Positions 1-8,590 are shown, numbered from the stretch's first letter. The stretch: 64,000 nt of DNA from Pyrinomonadaceae bacterium (GCA_021228405.1 JAJQRF010000011.1:62001-126000), one strand, 5' to 3'. The notes: a model not told the origin generated them from the sequence alone. Program-made: numbers and translations.

Positions 1-407
1 GTGTAATCCTGATCTAATCCTGCAATGATGACGCGCTTACCGTTATTGGCGAGTTCGGTTACGGCTTTGATGAGTTCCATATCGAAAAACTGTCCTTCGT
101 CGATGCCGACCACCTGCGTGTCGTCTTCCATTTTCGCCATCATTTCGGCGGCGGTCATCACGGGTTTTGAAACGTGAGTCATTCCCGAATGCGACGCGAT
201 CTGTTCAATTGAATAACGATCATCGATCTTCGGCTTGAAAACCTGAACCTTCTGACGCGCGATCTGGGCGCGTTTCAATCTTCTGATAAGTTCCTCGGAT
301 TTTCCCGAAAACATCGAACCGACAATGACCTCAATCCATCCCGCATCGCCGTTTTGACGCGACCGACGACGTTCTTCCGTATTATCGAAAGCAAATTCTT
401 CAACCAT
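1..407 (-). CDS. tdk: Thymidine kinase, 5' part (cut by window edge)
   Basis: Type II thymidine kinase, which phosphorylates thymidine with ATP in the pyrimidine salvage pathway in the cytoplasm. Reading from ATG at 407, 135 codons are visible. They hold the P-loop [15 protein letters not shown] near residues 30-45 and the Walker B-like DEGQFF near residue 109, the two signatures of the family. The C-terminal half, with the zinc-binding cysteines and lasso loop, lies beyond position 1. The first 20 residues are an acidic and Arg-rich extension before the usual start of the family. The region upstream holds the 20-bp repeat array described separately. Confidence 0.93.
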   Translation of the reverse strand, partial: MVEEFAFDNTEERRRSRQNGDAGWIEVIVGSMFSGKSEELIRRLKRAQIARQKVQVFKPKIDDRYSIEQIASHSGMTHVSKPVMTAAEMMAKMEDDTQVVGIDEGQFFDMELIKAVTELANNGKRVIIAGLDQDY

Positions 408-608
408 TTTTTACGTTAATTTTCCTTAATTTCAGAGTTTGAAAACGCTAAGATTATCACAATTTGAAAGATGAGCCAAAACAGCTTTTCATAAGTGATA
501 ACGGATAACTGATAGCTGATACTTCAATCCCAAATTCGATCACATTTCTTTGTGAGCACGTTTCTGACTCATCACTCTCGCTTTATAAGCTCTTTTTTTA
601 CTCAAAAA

Positions 609-810
609 CATACCAAATGGTATGTCAACGCTCTGTGAAGTGCGAAAACATACGATTTGGTATATAAACGCTCTCCACAGAAGGTTGACGCACTCTACAG
701 AAGGTTCAACGTTCTGTGAGGTGCGAAAACATACGATTTGGTATGTTTTCGCACCTCACAGAAGGTTCAACGTTCAAAAAAGTGCGTCAACGCTCTCCAC
801 GAAACGACGG
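609..810. repeat. Tandem mosaic array, about 20-bp period, 10 units
   Basis: This lies in the 450-bp gap upstream of tdk, which has no convincing gene. Unit anchors (the C after AA) fall at 609, 629, 649, 669, 689, 710, 730, 750, 771 and 791, so the spacing is 20 bp with two steps of 21. Each unit is a 16-nt core plus a 4-5 nt spacer such as AAAA or TCAA. Cores are combinations of half-words, for example CATACGAT+TTGGTATG, CGCTCTGT+GAAGTGCG and CGCACCTC+ACAGAAGG. The last is nearly the reverse complement of CGTTCTGT+GAGGTGCG two units earlier. A small ORF across it looks fortuitous. Confidence 0.85.
713..762. repeat. Perfect 22-bp inverted repeat inside the 20-bp array
   Basis: Arms 713-734 and 741-762 are exact reverse complements around the 6-nt loop GATTTG. 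The hairpin is formed by one array unit and its inverted neighbour. As RNA or cruciform DNA it would be very stable. There is no T-run after it on either strand, so a terminator role is not supported. Confidence 0.85.
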
Positions 811-858
811 ATAAATGATAAGTGATAGTTAAATCTTTTCGTTATCCACTATCCGTTA

Positions 859-2541
859 TCACTTATTACTTATCACGAAATTTGGCTGGTTTGCATTTGA
901 ATTTGCGTTTGCGTTGATGTTTTGAGATTTGTTTGAATTTTCTTCTTTCGATTCATTTCCGTCGGCTTCGCCCATTAATTTCAGAACTATCGAATCGATC
1001 GTTCCGACACTGCTTTTTTGGCGCGTTTCGTTGTTGACCATCACGGCAAACGTGATGATTTCGCCGTCTTTTCTCTGCGCGTAACCTGCGAGCGAATTGA
1101 CGAATGAGATCGTTCCCGTTTTTGCCAGAACTCTGCCTTTTACTTTGCCGAATCTGCCGCCGAGCGTTCCGTCCGTTCCGCCGACAGGCAGAGAATCGGT
1201 AAATTCCTTCGCAAATTTGCTTTGCGCCGCGAAAATAAAGGCTCTTGCGAAAACTTCGGGGGTCACGAAATCCAATCTCGAAAGCCCCGAACCGTCGGAA
1301 ATCTGCACTTCGTCCGCCGCAATTTTATGTTCGAGCAACCATTTTTTGACGAGTGCCGCGCCCGCGATGTCGTCGCCGCGCACGTTTTGCGGAAGCTGAA
1401 TCGAATTCGGAACTTCCGCGCCGAATTTCTTGCCGATGGTGCGCAAAAGCAATTCGGCAATGATGTTGACCGAATGTTTATTCATCCGCCTGACGGCTTC
1501 GCCGAGCGTCTGGCTCTGCACCGAAGCGAGTTCCTGCGCCTTTGAAACGTCGAGCGCATCCGAAGATTTCCAGCTCCGCGTTTTCGTTTCGCCTTCGACC
1601 GAAATTCCTTTCTTTTCTAAAGATTCTTTGAGCGTTTTGGCAACCAAGCCCGACGGATTGTGCACCGACACGCGTGCGCCGAAGGCTTTCGTGTTTCCCC
1701 AAACGTAAAATTCATTGTCGTCGAGTCCGCGTTTGATGCCGCCCGCTTCGTAATTCGCATCGCGGTTCGCGTTATTTATCGGTGTCGGGTTGCCGACCGT
1801 GACGTTCAGATAATTGGTGTTGGCGCGTCCTTCGCCGTTTTCGACGTTGACGAAAGCCTGATTTTCGTTGATCGTAAGAGCCGATGCTTCCGCGCCGTAA
1901 TACCATTGCAGTTCGTTCCACGTCCAGCCGTCGCCGATGGTGTCGCCGCGAAAATAACTGTCGTCGCCGACGATATTTCCCTTCACGCGCTTCAAGCCCT
2001 TTTCCTGCAACTGAACCACGAGATTTTCGAGCGATTCGGCATTAAAATCGGGTGCGCCTTCGCCGTAAACGATTAAATCGCCGTTCAACGTTCCGTCCGA
2101 ATCGATCTGATTTTCGGCATAAATGCTCGTCTTCCAACGAAAATCCGCGCCGAGCCGGTCGAGCGCGACAATTGCCGTCAGGGTTTTCTGGATAGAAGCC
2201 GGATTGAAAAGTTTGCGCCCGTCACGCGAACATAAAACACGCCCGTCCTTCATCGAAACCGCGATCACGCCCCAACGCGCATTTGCCGACGGGCTTTTTT
2301 CGACGGCTTCGTTAATTTTGGCGCACAAAGCGACATCCTCGGGCTTTTGCGAAACAATCAGAGGATTCGACAAATTAATGTTCGGCGCGGAAACATCGAA
2401 AATTTCCGCCGGTTCGTCCGAAACGATTTGAGTATTTTGATTTACTTCAGGCTGATTTGAACGGCATCCTACAAAAAGGGAAAATGTAAGACATAAAAAA
2501 ATTGCCGTAAAACGTCGCCCGGCAACTAAAAAATTAAACAT
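859..2541 (-). CDS. dacB: D-alanyl-D-alanine carboxypeptidase/endopeptidase (PBP4-like, family S13), lipoprotein
   Basis: Periplasmic penicillin-binding protein that removes the terminal D-Ala or cuts peptide cross-links in peptidoglycan. It has 560 residues. A lipobox (LFVGC) puts the lipidated Cys at 26. The three active-site motifs are in order: SIQK (Ser116, Lys119), SVN in MNKHSVN, and KTG at 474-476. The insertion between the first two motifs is typical of S13 enzymes. The last 35 residues are Asn/Ser-rich low complexity. The E. coli enzyme is soluble, so the lipoprotein anchor is a variation. Start at ATG 2541 agrees with the signal peptide. Confidence 0.92.
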   Translation of the reverse strand: MFNFLVAGRRFTAIFLCLTFSLFVGCRSNQPEVNQNTQIVSDEPAEIFDVSAPNINLSNPLIVSQKPEDVALCAKINEAVEKSPSANARWGVIAVSMKDGRVLCSRDGRKLFNPASIQKTLTAIVALDRLGADFRWKTSIYAENQIDSDGTLNGDLIVYGEGAPDFNAESLENLVVQLQEKGLKRVKGNIVGDDSYFRGDTIGDGWTWNELQWYYGAEASALTINENQAFVNVENGEGRANTNYLNVTVGNPTPINNANRDANYEAGGIKRGLDDNEFYVWGNTKAFGARVSVHNPSGLVAKTLKESLEKKGISVEGETKTRSWKSSDALDVSKAQELASVQSQTLGEAVRRMNKHSVNIIAELLLRTIGKKFGAEVPNSIQLPQNVRGDDIAGAALVKKWLLEHKIAADEVQISDGSGLSRLDFVTPEVFARAFIFAAQSKFAKEFTDSLPVGGTDGTLGGRFGKVKGRVLAKTGTISFVNSLAGYAQRKDGEIITFAVMVNNETRQKSSVGTIDSIVLKLMGEADGNESKEENSNKSQNINANANSNANQPNFVISNK

Positions 2542-2592
2542 CGCTTTTTATTCTACATATTCGGTTTTGATTTTGGAAAGCCGCAACCGCGC

Positions 2593-3342
2593 TTATTTCA
2601 TTTTTGCGACAAACTCGTGAGAATCCGCGCCTTCGGGCAACATCGATCTGACCTCGTAACCGAGTTCGCGCAAAAATTTCAGGCATTCGGCACGAAGCGC
2701 GGGCGAGTGCGTGGAGAGAAAGATCGTCGGTTTCGCCTTTTGCAGGACATTTCTCGCGCCGTGAAATACGTCCATTTCCGCGCCTTCGACATCGATCTTC
2801 ATCACGTCGGGCAGAAGCTTCATTTTTTCGGCGATCTCGTCCAGCGTGACGGTCGGCACATAAACCAGACTTTCGCCTTTCCCGTTGCCGTTTCCCTCGG
2901 CAAGATGTCCCATCGCGGAATTTTGTCCGAGCGAAAATGTTGCGATCGAATTTTTGTCCGACAGTGCAAACGGAAGAACTTTCACGTTTTTCGCTTTGTT
3001 CAGTTCGACGTGGCGGTGCAGAAACGTAAGATTGCTGATGACCGGTTCAAACGCGACGACGGTTCCCGTTTCGCCGATGTTTCTCGAAGCGAGAATCGAG
3101 TAATAACCGATATTTGCGCCGATGTCGAAAAAAATCTTGCCTTTCGTAAATTCGGCAAGCATCGTTTCCGTCTGCTCGGCTTCCATCATATTGAAATAGA
3201 CCGACGCGCCGCCGCCTTCGCCAGCCATCGCGCCCAAAATAAACTTTGCGCCGCGAAGCGGTCCCGAAACAACCCTGTAAGCCCTGCGCGGTAAAATTTT
3301 CCCGAACAAAAATCTGCCCGATCTTCTTAAAAAACTATCCAT
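2593..3342 (-). CDS. FkbM-family SAM-dependent methyltransferase
   Basis: Class I methyltransferase of the FkbM family; these O-methylate sugars or polyketides. Length is 249 residues, usual for the family. Motif I, FFDIGANIGYYSIL, starts at residue 71, and the family motif MKIDVEGAEMDVF lies near 180-192. Substrate cannot be told from the sequence. It lies 51 bp downstream of the codirectional neighbour's end region and is not obviously in a sugar cluster; a lipopolysaccharide or glycan methylation role is only a guess. Confidence 0.85.
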   Translation of the reverse strand: MDSFLRRSGRFLFGKILPRRAYRVVSGPLRGAKFILGAMAGEGGGASVYFNMMEAEQTETMLAEFTKGKIFFDIGANIGYYSILASRNIGETGTVVAFEPVISNLTFLHRHVELNKAKNVKVLPFALSDKNSIATFSLGQNSAMGHLAEGNGNGKGESLVYVPTVTLDEIAEKMKLLPDVMKIDVEGAEMDVFHGARNVLQKAKPTIFLSTHSPALRAECLKFLRELGYEVRSMLPEGADSHEFVAKMK

Positions 3343-3420
3343 TTTTGATTGAAGCCGAAGAATTCAAATAAAGATTATACATTCAACACGTTTTTCGGGA
3401 AAATACGCTTTTGAATTCAT

Positions 3421-3456
3421 AAAAAAACCTTGACGAAAATAATCATCGTCAAGGTT
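3421..3456 (-). terminator. Intrinsic terminator of the NTF2-like gene
   Basis: Stem arms 3426-3435 (AACCTTGACG) and 3447-3456 (CGTCAAGGTT) are exact complements with an 11-nt loop. On the minus strand the stem is followed by a run of T (3427 down to 3421). This fits termination after the gene ending at 3527. Confidence 0.85.
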
Positions 3457-3526
3457 CAGGAGTTAAATTTATGGTGATAACAGAATCCAATGCCTATTTA
3501 TACTACTTTTTATTAAAAAAGCCAAG

Positions 3527-4024
3527 TCATTTTTTTTCAGGCGGTTTAAGATTGCTGTAGCCGTCCACCTGAAAACGCCATTTGCCGTCTTTTTCCCTGA
3601 CTACAACCGTCACGAATTTGCCCTGTCCGCTTCCTGCATCCTTGCCGTCTTTATACTGCCGGATCGTGTAAATGCCGACATCGTAAGCCAGATTTTTATC
3701 TACTTTACGCTGAAAAATTTGGAAAGAAATCGTCATCGTCCGTCCTTCCGTTTTGACCCAATCGAAAAACGATTTGAATGTCGGAATAATCGCCTCGCGC
3801 CCTTGCAGAATATTGTCATCAGGCGGCAAATACGCGGCTTTTTCCGTGTAAAGGTTCGCCACTTTTTCGACATCTAAGGTGCGGTAAGCCTCGCTAAACG
3901 CTCTGTAACTTGCGTCGATTTCCTTGTGTGCCGAAACCCCTTTTTCCAATATTAATTCGGAATTTTGTGCCTTAATGCTAATTGAAAATAACAATAATAA
4001 AGATAAAGATATAAGTGTTTTCAT
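3527..4024 (-). CDS. Secreted SnoaL/DUF4440-like (NTF2-fold) protein
   Basis: 165 residues with a clear signal peptide (MKTLISLSLLLLFSISIKAQ). The mature part has the NTF2-like pattern of an early helix (YRAFSEAYRTLDVEKVANLY), the phrase YLPPDDNILQGREAI, and late strands ending in GKWRFQVDGYSN, all typical of DUF4440/SnoaL-like proteins. Members of this fold are often small ligand binders or isomerase-like; no catalytic residue can be assigned. It follows the zinc-ribbon gene by 3 bp and has its own terminator, so it is probably the last gene of the run starting with the VWA gene. Confidence 0.75.
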   Translation of the reverse strand: MKTLISLSLLLLFSISIKAQNSELILEKGVSAHKEIDASYRAFSEAYRTLDVEKVANLYTEKAAYLPPDDNILQGREAIIPTFKSFFDWVKTEGRTMTISFQIFQRKVDKNLAYDVGIYTIRQYKDGKDAGSGQGKFVTVVVREKDGKWRFQVDGYSNLKPPEKK

Positions 4025-4027
4025 TTA

Positions 4028-4366
4028 TTATTCCTCGACTATTTTTCCGCAAGCAGCGCAAAAACTCGCTTGCGAAGTTCGCAAAGGCTTCCCGCAACTT
4101 TCGCAAGGTTCGCCATAAATTGAAATTCGGTGATGAATAATTGCATTGTGATTTGTTTCTATAAATTCTGTCAATTCTTCATATTTTTCGCACAAAGGTC
4201 GAAACCTTTCATTAATTGAACAGTTTTCCAAAGGCAAATCGTATTTTTGGCGAAATTCTTTCGTTGCTTTAATTCCGCCGCTGTATAAATCCGAAATCAC
4301 TTTAAATTCATCTTCATCGAGCATCGGCACTTCCATTTTGCAACGCCAACACCACATCATTTTCAT
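4028..4366 (-). CDS. Small zinc-ribbon protein, function unknown
   Basis: 112 residues. Two cysteine pairs are visible: CWRC near the N-terminus (residues 6-9), and CESCGKPLRTSQASFCAACG near the C-terminus, which reads as a rubredoxin-like zinc ribbon. The middle is helical and charged. There is no signal peptide, so it is cytoplasmic. It starts 1 bp after the VWA gene and ends 3 bp before the NTF2-like gene, so it is probably cotranscribed with both. I do not recognise a named family. Confidence 0.7.
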   Translation of the reverse strand: MKMMWCWRCKMEVPMLDEDEFKVISDLYSGGIKATKEFRQKYDLPLENCSINERFRPLCEKYEELTEFIETNHNAIIHHRISIYGEPCESCGKPLRTSQASFCAACGKIVEE

Positions 4367-4367
4367 A

Positions 4368-5693
4368 TTATTTTACGCGGCTTGTCCTTCGTTTCATAAA
4401 ATCCATCAAAACGAATTGTGTCAGATTGTTCGGGTTCGCAAAATACGCCTTGCCGCGGGTCATTGCCGACATTTGCTTGACGAATTCGACAAGGTAATAA
4501 TCATCGGCAAGCATAAACGTATTTATCATTATGTTTCCCTTGCGGCACGCCTGAACTTCCTTGAAAGTTTCCGCCATCACGAAGGGATCGTTGCCCATCG
4601 AGTTTTTATAAAGCAGACGTTTATCGTTTTTCACCTGCGAATAACGTCGATAATTGAAATATGCGGCGTTGTTCGTGTCGATGTAAGCGGCGGTCGGTTT
4701 GCCGTCGGTAATCATCACGATCTGCTTCATTTCCTTGTTTTGCGCGTTGAGAATGCGGCGCGCCAGCTTTAAGCCTTCAGCGGTGTTGGTGTGATACGGT
4801 CCGACCTGTGTCGTCGCCAATTTCGCAAGCGGCAACTCTTCCGCGCCGTCGTGGAAAAGCACGATCTTCAAAGAATCGCCCGGATATTGCGTGCGAATCA
4901 GATGCGCGAGCGCGAGCGCGACTTTTTTGGCGGGCGTAAATCTGTCTTCGCCGTAAAGAATCATCGAATGTGAACAATCGAGCATCACGACCGTCGCGCA
5001 GGATGATTGATAATCCTGCTGGTGAACGTATAAATCCTTGTATTCCAGATTGAGCGGAACGCCCAAACCTTCACGCGTGATCGCCGATAAAAGCGTCGCG
5101 TTGACATCAAGATTGATCGTGTCGCCGAATTCGTATTGTTTTGAACTGAGCGCGGCTTCGATTCCCGTGTCCAATTGCGGCGTTTCGTGGCGACCGATCG
5201 AAGATTTGCCCATCGAACCGAGCAATTTCTGCAAAGTCTTGTAACCGAGAAAATCCAAACCTTTTTCCGTTACCTGAAATTTGATGTTGCGCGGCATCGC
5301 TTCGCCGACCTCGCCTTTTCCGCCTTGTCCTTGCTGTTGCGGCGCGCGCGGCTGTTCGACTTCCTTAAGATCGAGATAACCTTCTTCGACCAATCTTTCG
5401 ATCAATTGATTAATTAATTCTTCGAGCAGAGAGCCTTTGAACTTGCCGTCGTTTTCATCGAGCATTTGCCGAATGTCTTGCTCGTTCAAAATTCCCTGTT
5501 CGAGCAAGGATTTCAAGATCGCCTGCCGAAGTGCGTCGAGCGAATCGTCGATTTCGTTGCGCTGGCGCGTCCACCAGTAATCTTCGTTATAGCCCGAATC
5601 GAGCAATGAATCGGACAACGACTGCATCAGTTCGCCGAGATTTACGCCGAAAACATCGAAGCCTTTAAATTTTGAATAGCGAATAAACTTCAT
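4368..5693 (-). CDS. VWA-domain protein (CoxE-like), partner of a MoxR-type ATPase
   Basis: 441 residues. The C-terminal half is a von Willebrand A domain with a MIDAS motif (DCSHS in [14 protein letters not shown]) and later TDGKPTAAY. The N-terminal half is charged and helical with a Gln-rich linker. ATG at 5693 is chosen over an upstream start because AAGGAG lies 8 bases before it. VWA proteins of this type act with AAA+ ATPases of the MoxR/ChlI class in metal insertion or protein remodelling; such an ATPase lies at 6889-8361. The exact client is unknown. Confidence 0.85.
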   Translation of the reverse strand: MKFIRYSKFKGFDVFGVNLGELMQSLSDSLLDSGYNEDYWWTRQRNEIDDSLDALRQAILKSLLEQGILNEQDIRQMLDENDGKFKGSLLEELINQLIERLVEEGYLDLKEVEQPRAPQQQGQGGKGEVGEAMPRNIKFQVTEKGLDFLGYKTLQKLLGSMGKSSIGRHETPQLDTGIEAALSSKQYEFGDTINLDVNATLLSAITREGLGVPLNLEYKDLYVHQQDYQSSCATVVMLDCSHSMILYGEDRFTPAKKVALALAHLIRTQYPGDSLKIVLFHDGAEELPLAKLATTQVGPYHTNTAEGLKLARRILNAQNKEMKQIVMITDGKPTAAYIDTNNAAYFNYRRYSQVKNDKRLLYKNSMGNDPFVMAETFKEVQACRKGNIMINTFMLADDYYLVEFVKQMSAMTRGKAYFANPNNLTQFVLMDFMKRRTSRVK

Positions 5694-5840
5694 TCTTTTT
5701 ACTCCTTGCCCAAAGCGAACTTGCCATCTTTTTCGCAAATGGCTATTCTATCAATGAACTTTCCCTATAATTACTCTTCCCGAAAATTATCGCATTTCTC
5801 TCTCCAATTTGAAATTTTTAAAATGAAGGATGGAACAAAT

Positions 5841-6194
5841 ATGAAAAAATTTTTGGTATCAATGGTAATTATGTTCGTTTTCGTGGTCACGCTTCCGCTC
5901 TCGGCTGAAGCACAAACCTGCCGGACACGAAAAAGCTATCGCCGCAGTAATGTCAGCCGAAACTACGGCAACGCGAATCGCGGTTATTATCAAACACGCG
6001 GTTACTCGTATCAACGCCCGAGCTTTTACCGCCGGCATCGTAATCTGATAAATGTCGGCATCGGAACGGGCGCAGGCGCATTGATCGGCGGACTGCTCGG
6101 CGGCAGACGAGGTGTCGGTATCGGCGCATTGGTCGGCGCGGGAAGCGGCGCGGCTTATACTTACGGAATCCGCCCGAAAAAACGCAGATACTAA
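5841..6194 (+). CDS. Secreted glycine-zipper protein A
   Basis: 117 residues. A signal peptide (MKKFLVSMVIMFVFVVTLPL, cut near AEAQ) is followed by a Tyr/Arg-rich stretch, then HRNLINVGIGTGAGA and a run of GxxxG repeats (LIGGLLGGRRGVG) typical of YMGG-like glycine-zipper modules, which insert in or cross the outer membrane. The C-terminus is basic. It is a paralogue of the gene at 6442-6741; both share HRNLIN(V/I)GIGTGAGA(L/I)IGGL. It diverges from the VWA gene. Confidence 0.8.
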   Translation: MKKFLVSMVIMFVFVVTLPLSAEAQTCRTRKSYRRSNVSRNYGNANRGYYQTRGYSYQRPSFYRRHRNLINVGIGTGAGALIGGLLGGRRGVGIGALVGAGSGAAYTYGIRPKKRRY

Positions 6195-6222
6195 AGCAAA
6201 TTTCAATTAAAACTGAATAGTG

Positions 6223-6253
6223 AAAGCCTTGAAAATTTGATTTTCAAGGCTTT
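6223..6253 (+). terminator. Intrinsic terminator after glycine-zipper gene A
   Basis: A 14-bp perfect stem (6223-6236 with 6240-6253) closes a 3-nt loop and continues into TTTTCG. The stem core AAGCCTTG is shared with the terminator of gene B, which suggests the unit was duplicated together with its terminator. Confidence 0.9.
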
Positions 6254-6364
6254 TTCGCTTTTGCACACGATATTGTTCAATCGTAACCGATATAGTATTT
6301 CAAATGAATTTCGGATTTTTGCCGTTTTCGACCGAACTGTTGAAATAGCAAAACTTGTCCCTTT

Positions 6365-6380
6365 TGGCACAGTGGTTGTT
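6365..6380 (+). promoter_or_regulatory. Candidate sigma-54 promoter
   Basis: TGGCACAGTGGTTGTT matches the -24/-12 consensus TGGCAC-N5-TTGC at all but one conserved position (T for the last C). It is 62 bp upstream of the ATG at 6442 and on the correct strand. An NtrC-type activator is encoded at 23975-25327, but no link between them is shown. Confidence 0.5.
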
Positions 6381-6441
6381 ATGTATTAGGGCAACGAAAG
6401 CGAAAATGCTTTCAGAATTTATAAAGGGAGAAATTTTAGCA

Positions 6442-6741
6442 ATGAAAAAATTAATCACGACTTTCTTAATGATGGCAGTAATGGCAGTAGCAATTCCGTT
6501 TATGGCGACCACCGCCAATGCTCAAACCAGACGTTATTACAAAAAACCGAACGTCTATCAACGTCACCGTAACCTGATTAATATTGGTATCGGAACCGGC
6601 GCGGGCGCAATCATCGGCGGACTGATCGGCGGTAAAAAAGGAGCGTTGCTCGGAACGGCAATCGGTGCAGGCGGTTCAGCACTTTACACCTACAAACTTA
6701 ACCCGAAGACGAAAAAATATTACAGAGTTTATCGTCGCTAA
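6442..6741 (+). CDS. Secreted glycine-zipper protein B
   Basis: 99 residues, a shorter paralogue of the gene at 5841-6194. The signal peptide starts MKKLITTFLMMAVMAVAIP and is cut after ANAQ. A Tyr-rich linker and HRNLINIGIGTGAGAIIGG follow, with GxxxG repeats (LIGGKKGALLG) and a basic Tyr-rich tail. ATG at 6442 is chosen because AGGGAG lies about 11 bases upstream and the signal peptide begins there. A sigma-54-like promoter precedes it and a strong terminator follows, so it is a single-gene unit. Confidence 0.8.
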   Translation: MKKLITTFLMMAVMAVAIPFMATTANAQTRRYYKKPNVYQRHRNLINIGIGTGAGAIIGGLIGGKKGALLGTAIGAGGSALYTYKLNPKTKKYYRVYRR

Positions 6742-6772
6742 TCACAAATCAAGTTATCAGCCTTCAAACTTG

Positions 6773-6806
6773 GAAAGCCTTGGGAAATTTTCCCAAGGCT
6801 TTCTTT
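6773..6806 (+). terminator. Intrinsic terminator after glycine-zipper gene B
   Basis: GAAAGCCTTGGGAAA (6773-6787) pairs with the reverse complement at 6789-6803 and is followed by TTTTT. This is a classic rho-independent signal. Confidence 0.9.
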
Positions 6807-6808
6807 TT

Positions 6809-6887
6809 GCGGCAGAAGCCCGCGCGTAAGCAAGGGCGGGTTACATTACATTATTTCCGCCCTTGCTTACGCGCGGGCTTCTGCCGC
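6809..6887. repeat. 31-bp perfect palindrome between convergent genes (REP-like)
   Basis: Arms 6809-6839 and 6857-6887 are exact complements with a 17-nt loop. The arm includes CCCGCGCGTAAGCAAGGGC and is GC-rich compared with its surroundings. The right arm ends one base before the stop codon of the ATPase gene. A near-identical 29-nt copy of the right arm lies inside a coding sequence at 39341-39369, so this is a dispersed element. Confidence 0.88.
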
Positions 6888-6888
6888 A

Positions 6889-8361
6889 TTAATTATAGCC
6901 TTCAATATCGGTGAAATCTTCGTAGATCATTCCGCGACGGTCGCGTTTGGCTTTGGTTGCGGCTTCAAAACCGCCTTCTTCGTTGCGCGAGATTTTGTTT
7001 TGCGCGTAAAGTCCTTCCAAAACGAATTCGCACGCCGAAACGAGTTTGGCTTTTTCGCCGCGTCCGAATTCGAGCGGCACGAGCGTCGAATCGATCAATT
7101 CGGGAACGCTTTCGAGCAGCATCACGCATTCTTCCGCCGAAGCCGTTTCGCTTAAAAGGATTTTGTTGCCTTCGTCAAACCAGTTCACCGTCGGTGCAAA
7201 GTCGATGCCTAAAAAGAAACCTTCAAAGATTACACCGCAAGCGCGTTTTATCAAATCTTTTGCCAGACGTGTCGCGCCGATCTGTTCGCCTTCGTATTCG
7301 AGTTCCATCTTGCCCGTCATCGAAGGAAGCGCGGCGTAAATGTCCGAAATTCGCGGCACAATTTCCGCTTCATCCGTAATTAAAGCACGTCTTTCGGCGT
7401 TTGAAATCGCACTTTCCAACGCCGTGATCGGAAACCGTTGCGAAACGCCCGAACGTTTGTCGATGCGTTGATCGTCACGCGCTTCAAATGCGATTTGTTC
7501 GATGGTTTCGGCGATAAAATCGGGAATCTCGACGCGAAAACCTTCAAAATCCGCGCGGTTTATCCACGCTTCCTGTTTCGTGATCGAAGTTCCGAGTCCG
7601 ATGTCCTTCGGATAATGCGTCTGAATTTCCGCACCGATTCTGTCTTTTAACGGCGTGATAATTTTTCCGCGAGCCGTGTAATCTTCGGGATTCGCCGAAA
7701 AAACAAGCATCACGTCGAGCGGCAGACGAACCGGATAACCTTTAATCTGCACGTCGCCTTCCTGCATAATGTTGAAAAGCCCGACCTGAATTTTTCCTGC
7801 CAAGTCCGGCAATTCATTGATCGCAAAAATCCCGCGATTAGCACGCGGCAATAATCCGAAATGAATCGTCAGTTCGTCCGACAAAAGATGTCCGCCTTTC
7901 GCGGCTTTGATCGGGTCAACGTCGCCGATGATGTCAGCGATCGTCACGTCGGGCGTGGCGAGTTTTTCGACGAAACGATTATCGCGTTTGACCCAGTCGA
8001 TCTTCGTTTCGTCACCGTGAAAATCGACCTGATGACGACCGAAAGCCGAAAGCGGAGCAAACGGATTGTCGTTTATTTCCGAACCCGCGATGATCGGCAT
8101 TTCATCGTCCAATAATTCGGTTAACTGCCTGATAATACGGCTTTTCGCCTGCCCGCGTGTGCCGAGAAGAATGAGATTGTGTTTCGACAGAACCGCATTT
8201 ATCAATTGAGGAATGACCGATTCTTCGTAACCTAAAACGCCTTCAAACAGCTTTTCGCCCGATCTCAGTTTTTTGATAAGGTTCGCCCGCATTTCGTCTT
8301 TGACCGAACGCGTTTGATAGCCGCTTGCTTTCAGTTCGCCTAATGTTTTTGCTTTTTCCAT
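6889..8361 (-). CDS. MoxR/magnesium-chelatase-like AAA+ ATPase
   Basis: 490 residues. The ATPase core holds a Walker A variant, GTRGQAKSR, near residue 65, and Walker B-like and sensor segments (IFAINELPDLAGKIQ, VMLVFSANPEDYTARGK), matching the ChlI/MoxR branch of AAA+ proteins. This branch works with VWA-domain partners such as the product of 4368-5693, which lies on the same strand 1.2 kb away across the two glycine-zipper genes. Role is likely ATP-driven remodelling or cofactor insertion; the target is unknown. There is no signal peptide, so it is cytoplasmic. Confidence 0.85.
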   Translation of the reverse strand: MEKAKTLGELKASGYQTRSVKDEMRANLIKKLRSGEKLFEGVLGYEESVIPQLINAVLSKHNLILLGTRGQAKSRIIRQLTELLDDEMPIIAGSEINDNPFAPLSAFGRHQVDFHGDETKIDWVKRDNRFVEKLATPDVTIADIIGDVDPIKAAKGGHLLSDELTIHFGLLPRANRGIFAINELPDLAGKIQVGLFNIMQEGDVQIKGYPVRLPLDVMLVFSANPEDYTARGKIITPLKDRIGAEIQTHYPKDIGLGTSITKQEAWINRADFEGFRVEIPDFIAETIEQIAFEARDDQRIDKRSGVSQRFPITALESAISNAERRALITDEAEIVPRISDIYAALPSMTGKMELEYEGEQIGATRLAKDLIKRACGVIFEGFFLGIDFAPTVNWFDEGNKILLSETASAEECVMLLESVPELIDSTLVPLEFGRGEKAKLVSACEFVLEGLYAQNKISRNEEGGFEAATKAKRDRRGMIYEDFTDIEGYN

Positions 8362-8467
8362 AAAAATACTATGTCCGTATTTTTATTTTCGCTTATTGAA
8401 ACGATAATTGAAAGCAATAAGCGGAAGGAGTTTCTAAAAATTCGCCTAACACTATCTAAAAGTTTTT

Positions 8468-8590
8468 ATTATCCACAGATAAACACGGATGGACACAGAT
8501 TTTTCGGATTTATTTGAAAAGCTAAAATCGTTGTTGAGATTTTTTATCAGTAAAAATTATCCTTTTCATCTGTGTTAATGTGTGGCTAAT
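8468..8590. repeat. Imperfect palindrome between genes
   Basis: The left part holds ATCCACAGATAAACACGG and GGACACAGAT; the right part holds ATCTGTGTTAATGTGTGGCT, largely complementary, with about 65 bases between. The 244-bp gap has no gene. The words CACAGAT and ACACGGAT also occur in the hairpins at 25340 and 32147, so it may be a diverged member of that family. Confidence 0.6.

Noticed and set aside
609-810. CRISPR array or small coding gene
   Set aside because: Period is only 20 bp, there are no unique spacers of 30 nt or more, and no cas gene is near. The short frame here encodes only the repeats.
7425-7650. Small plus-strand gene inside the ATPase gene
   Set aside because: No ribosome site, no homology pattern; it is a chance frame.
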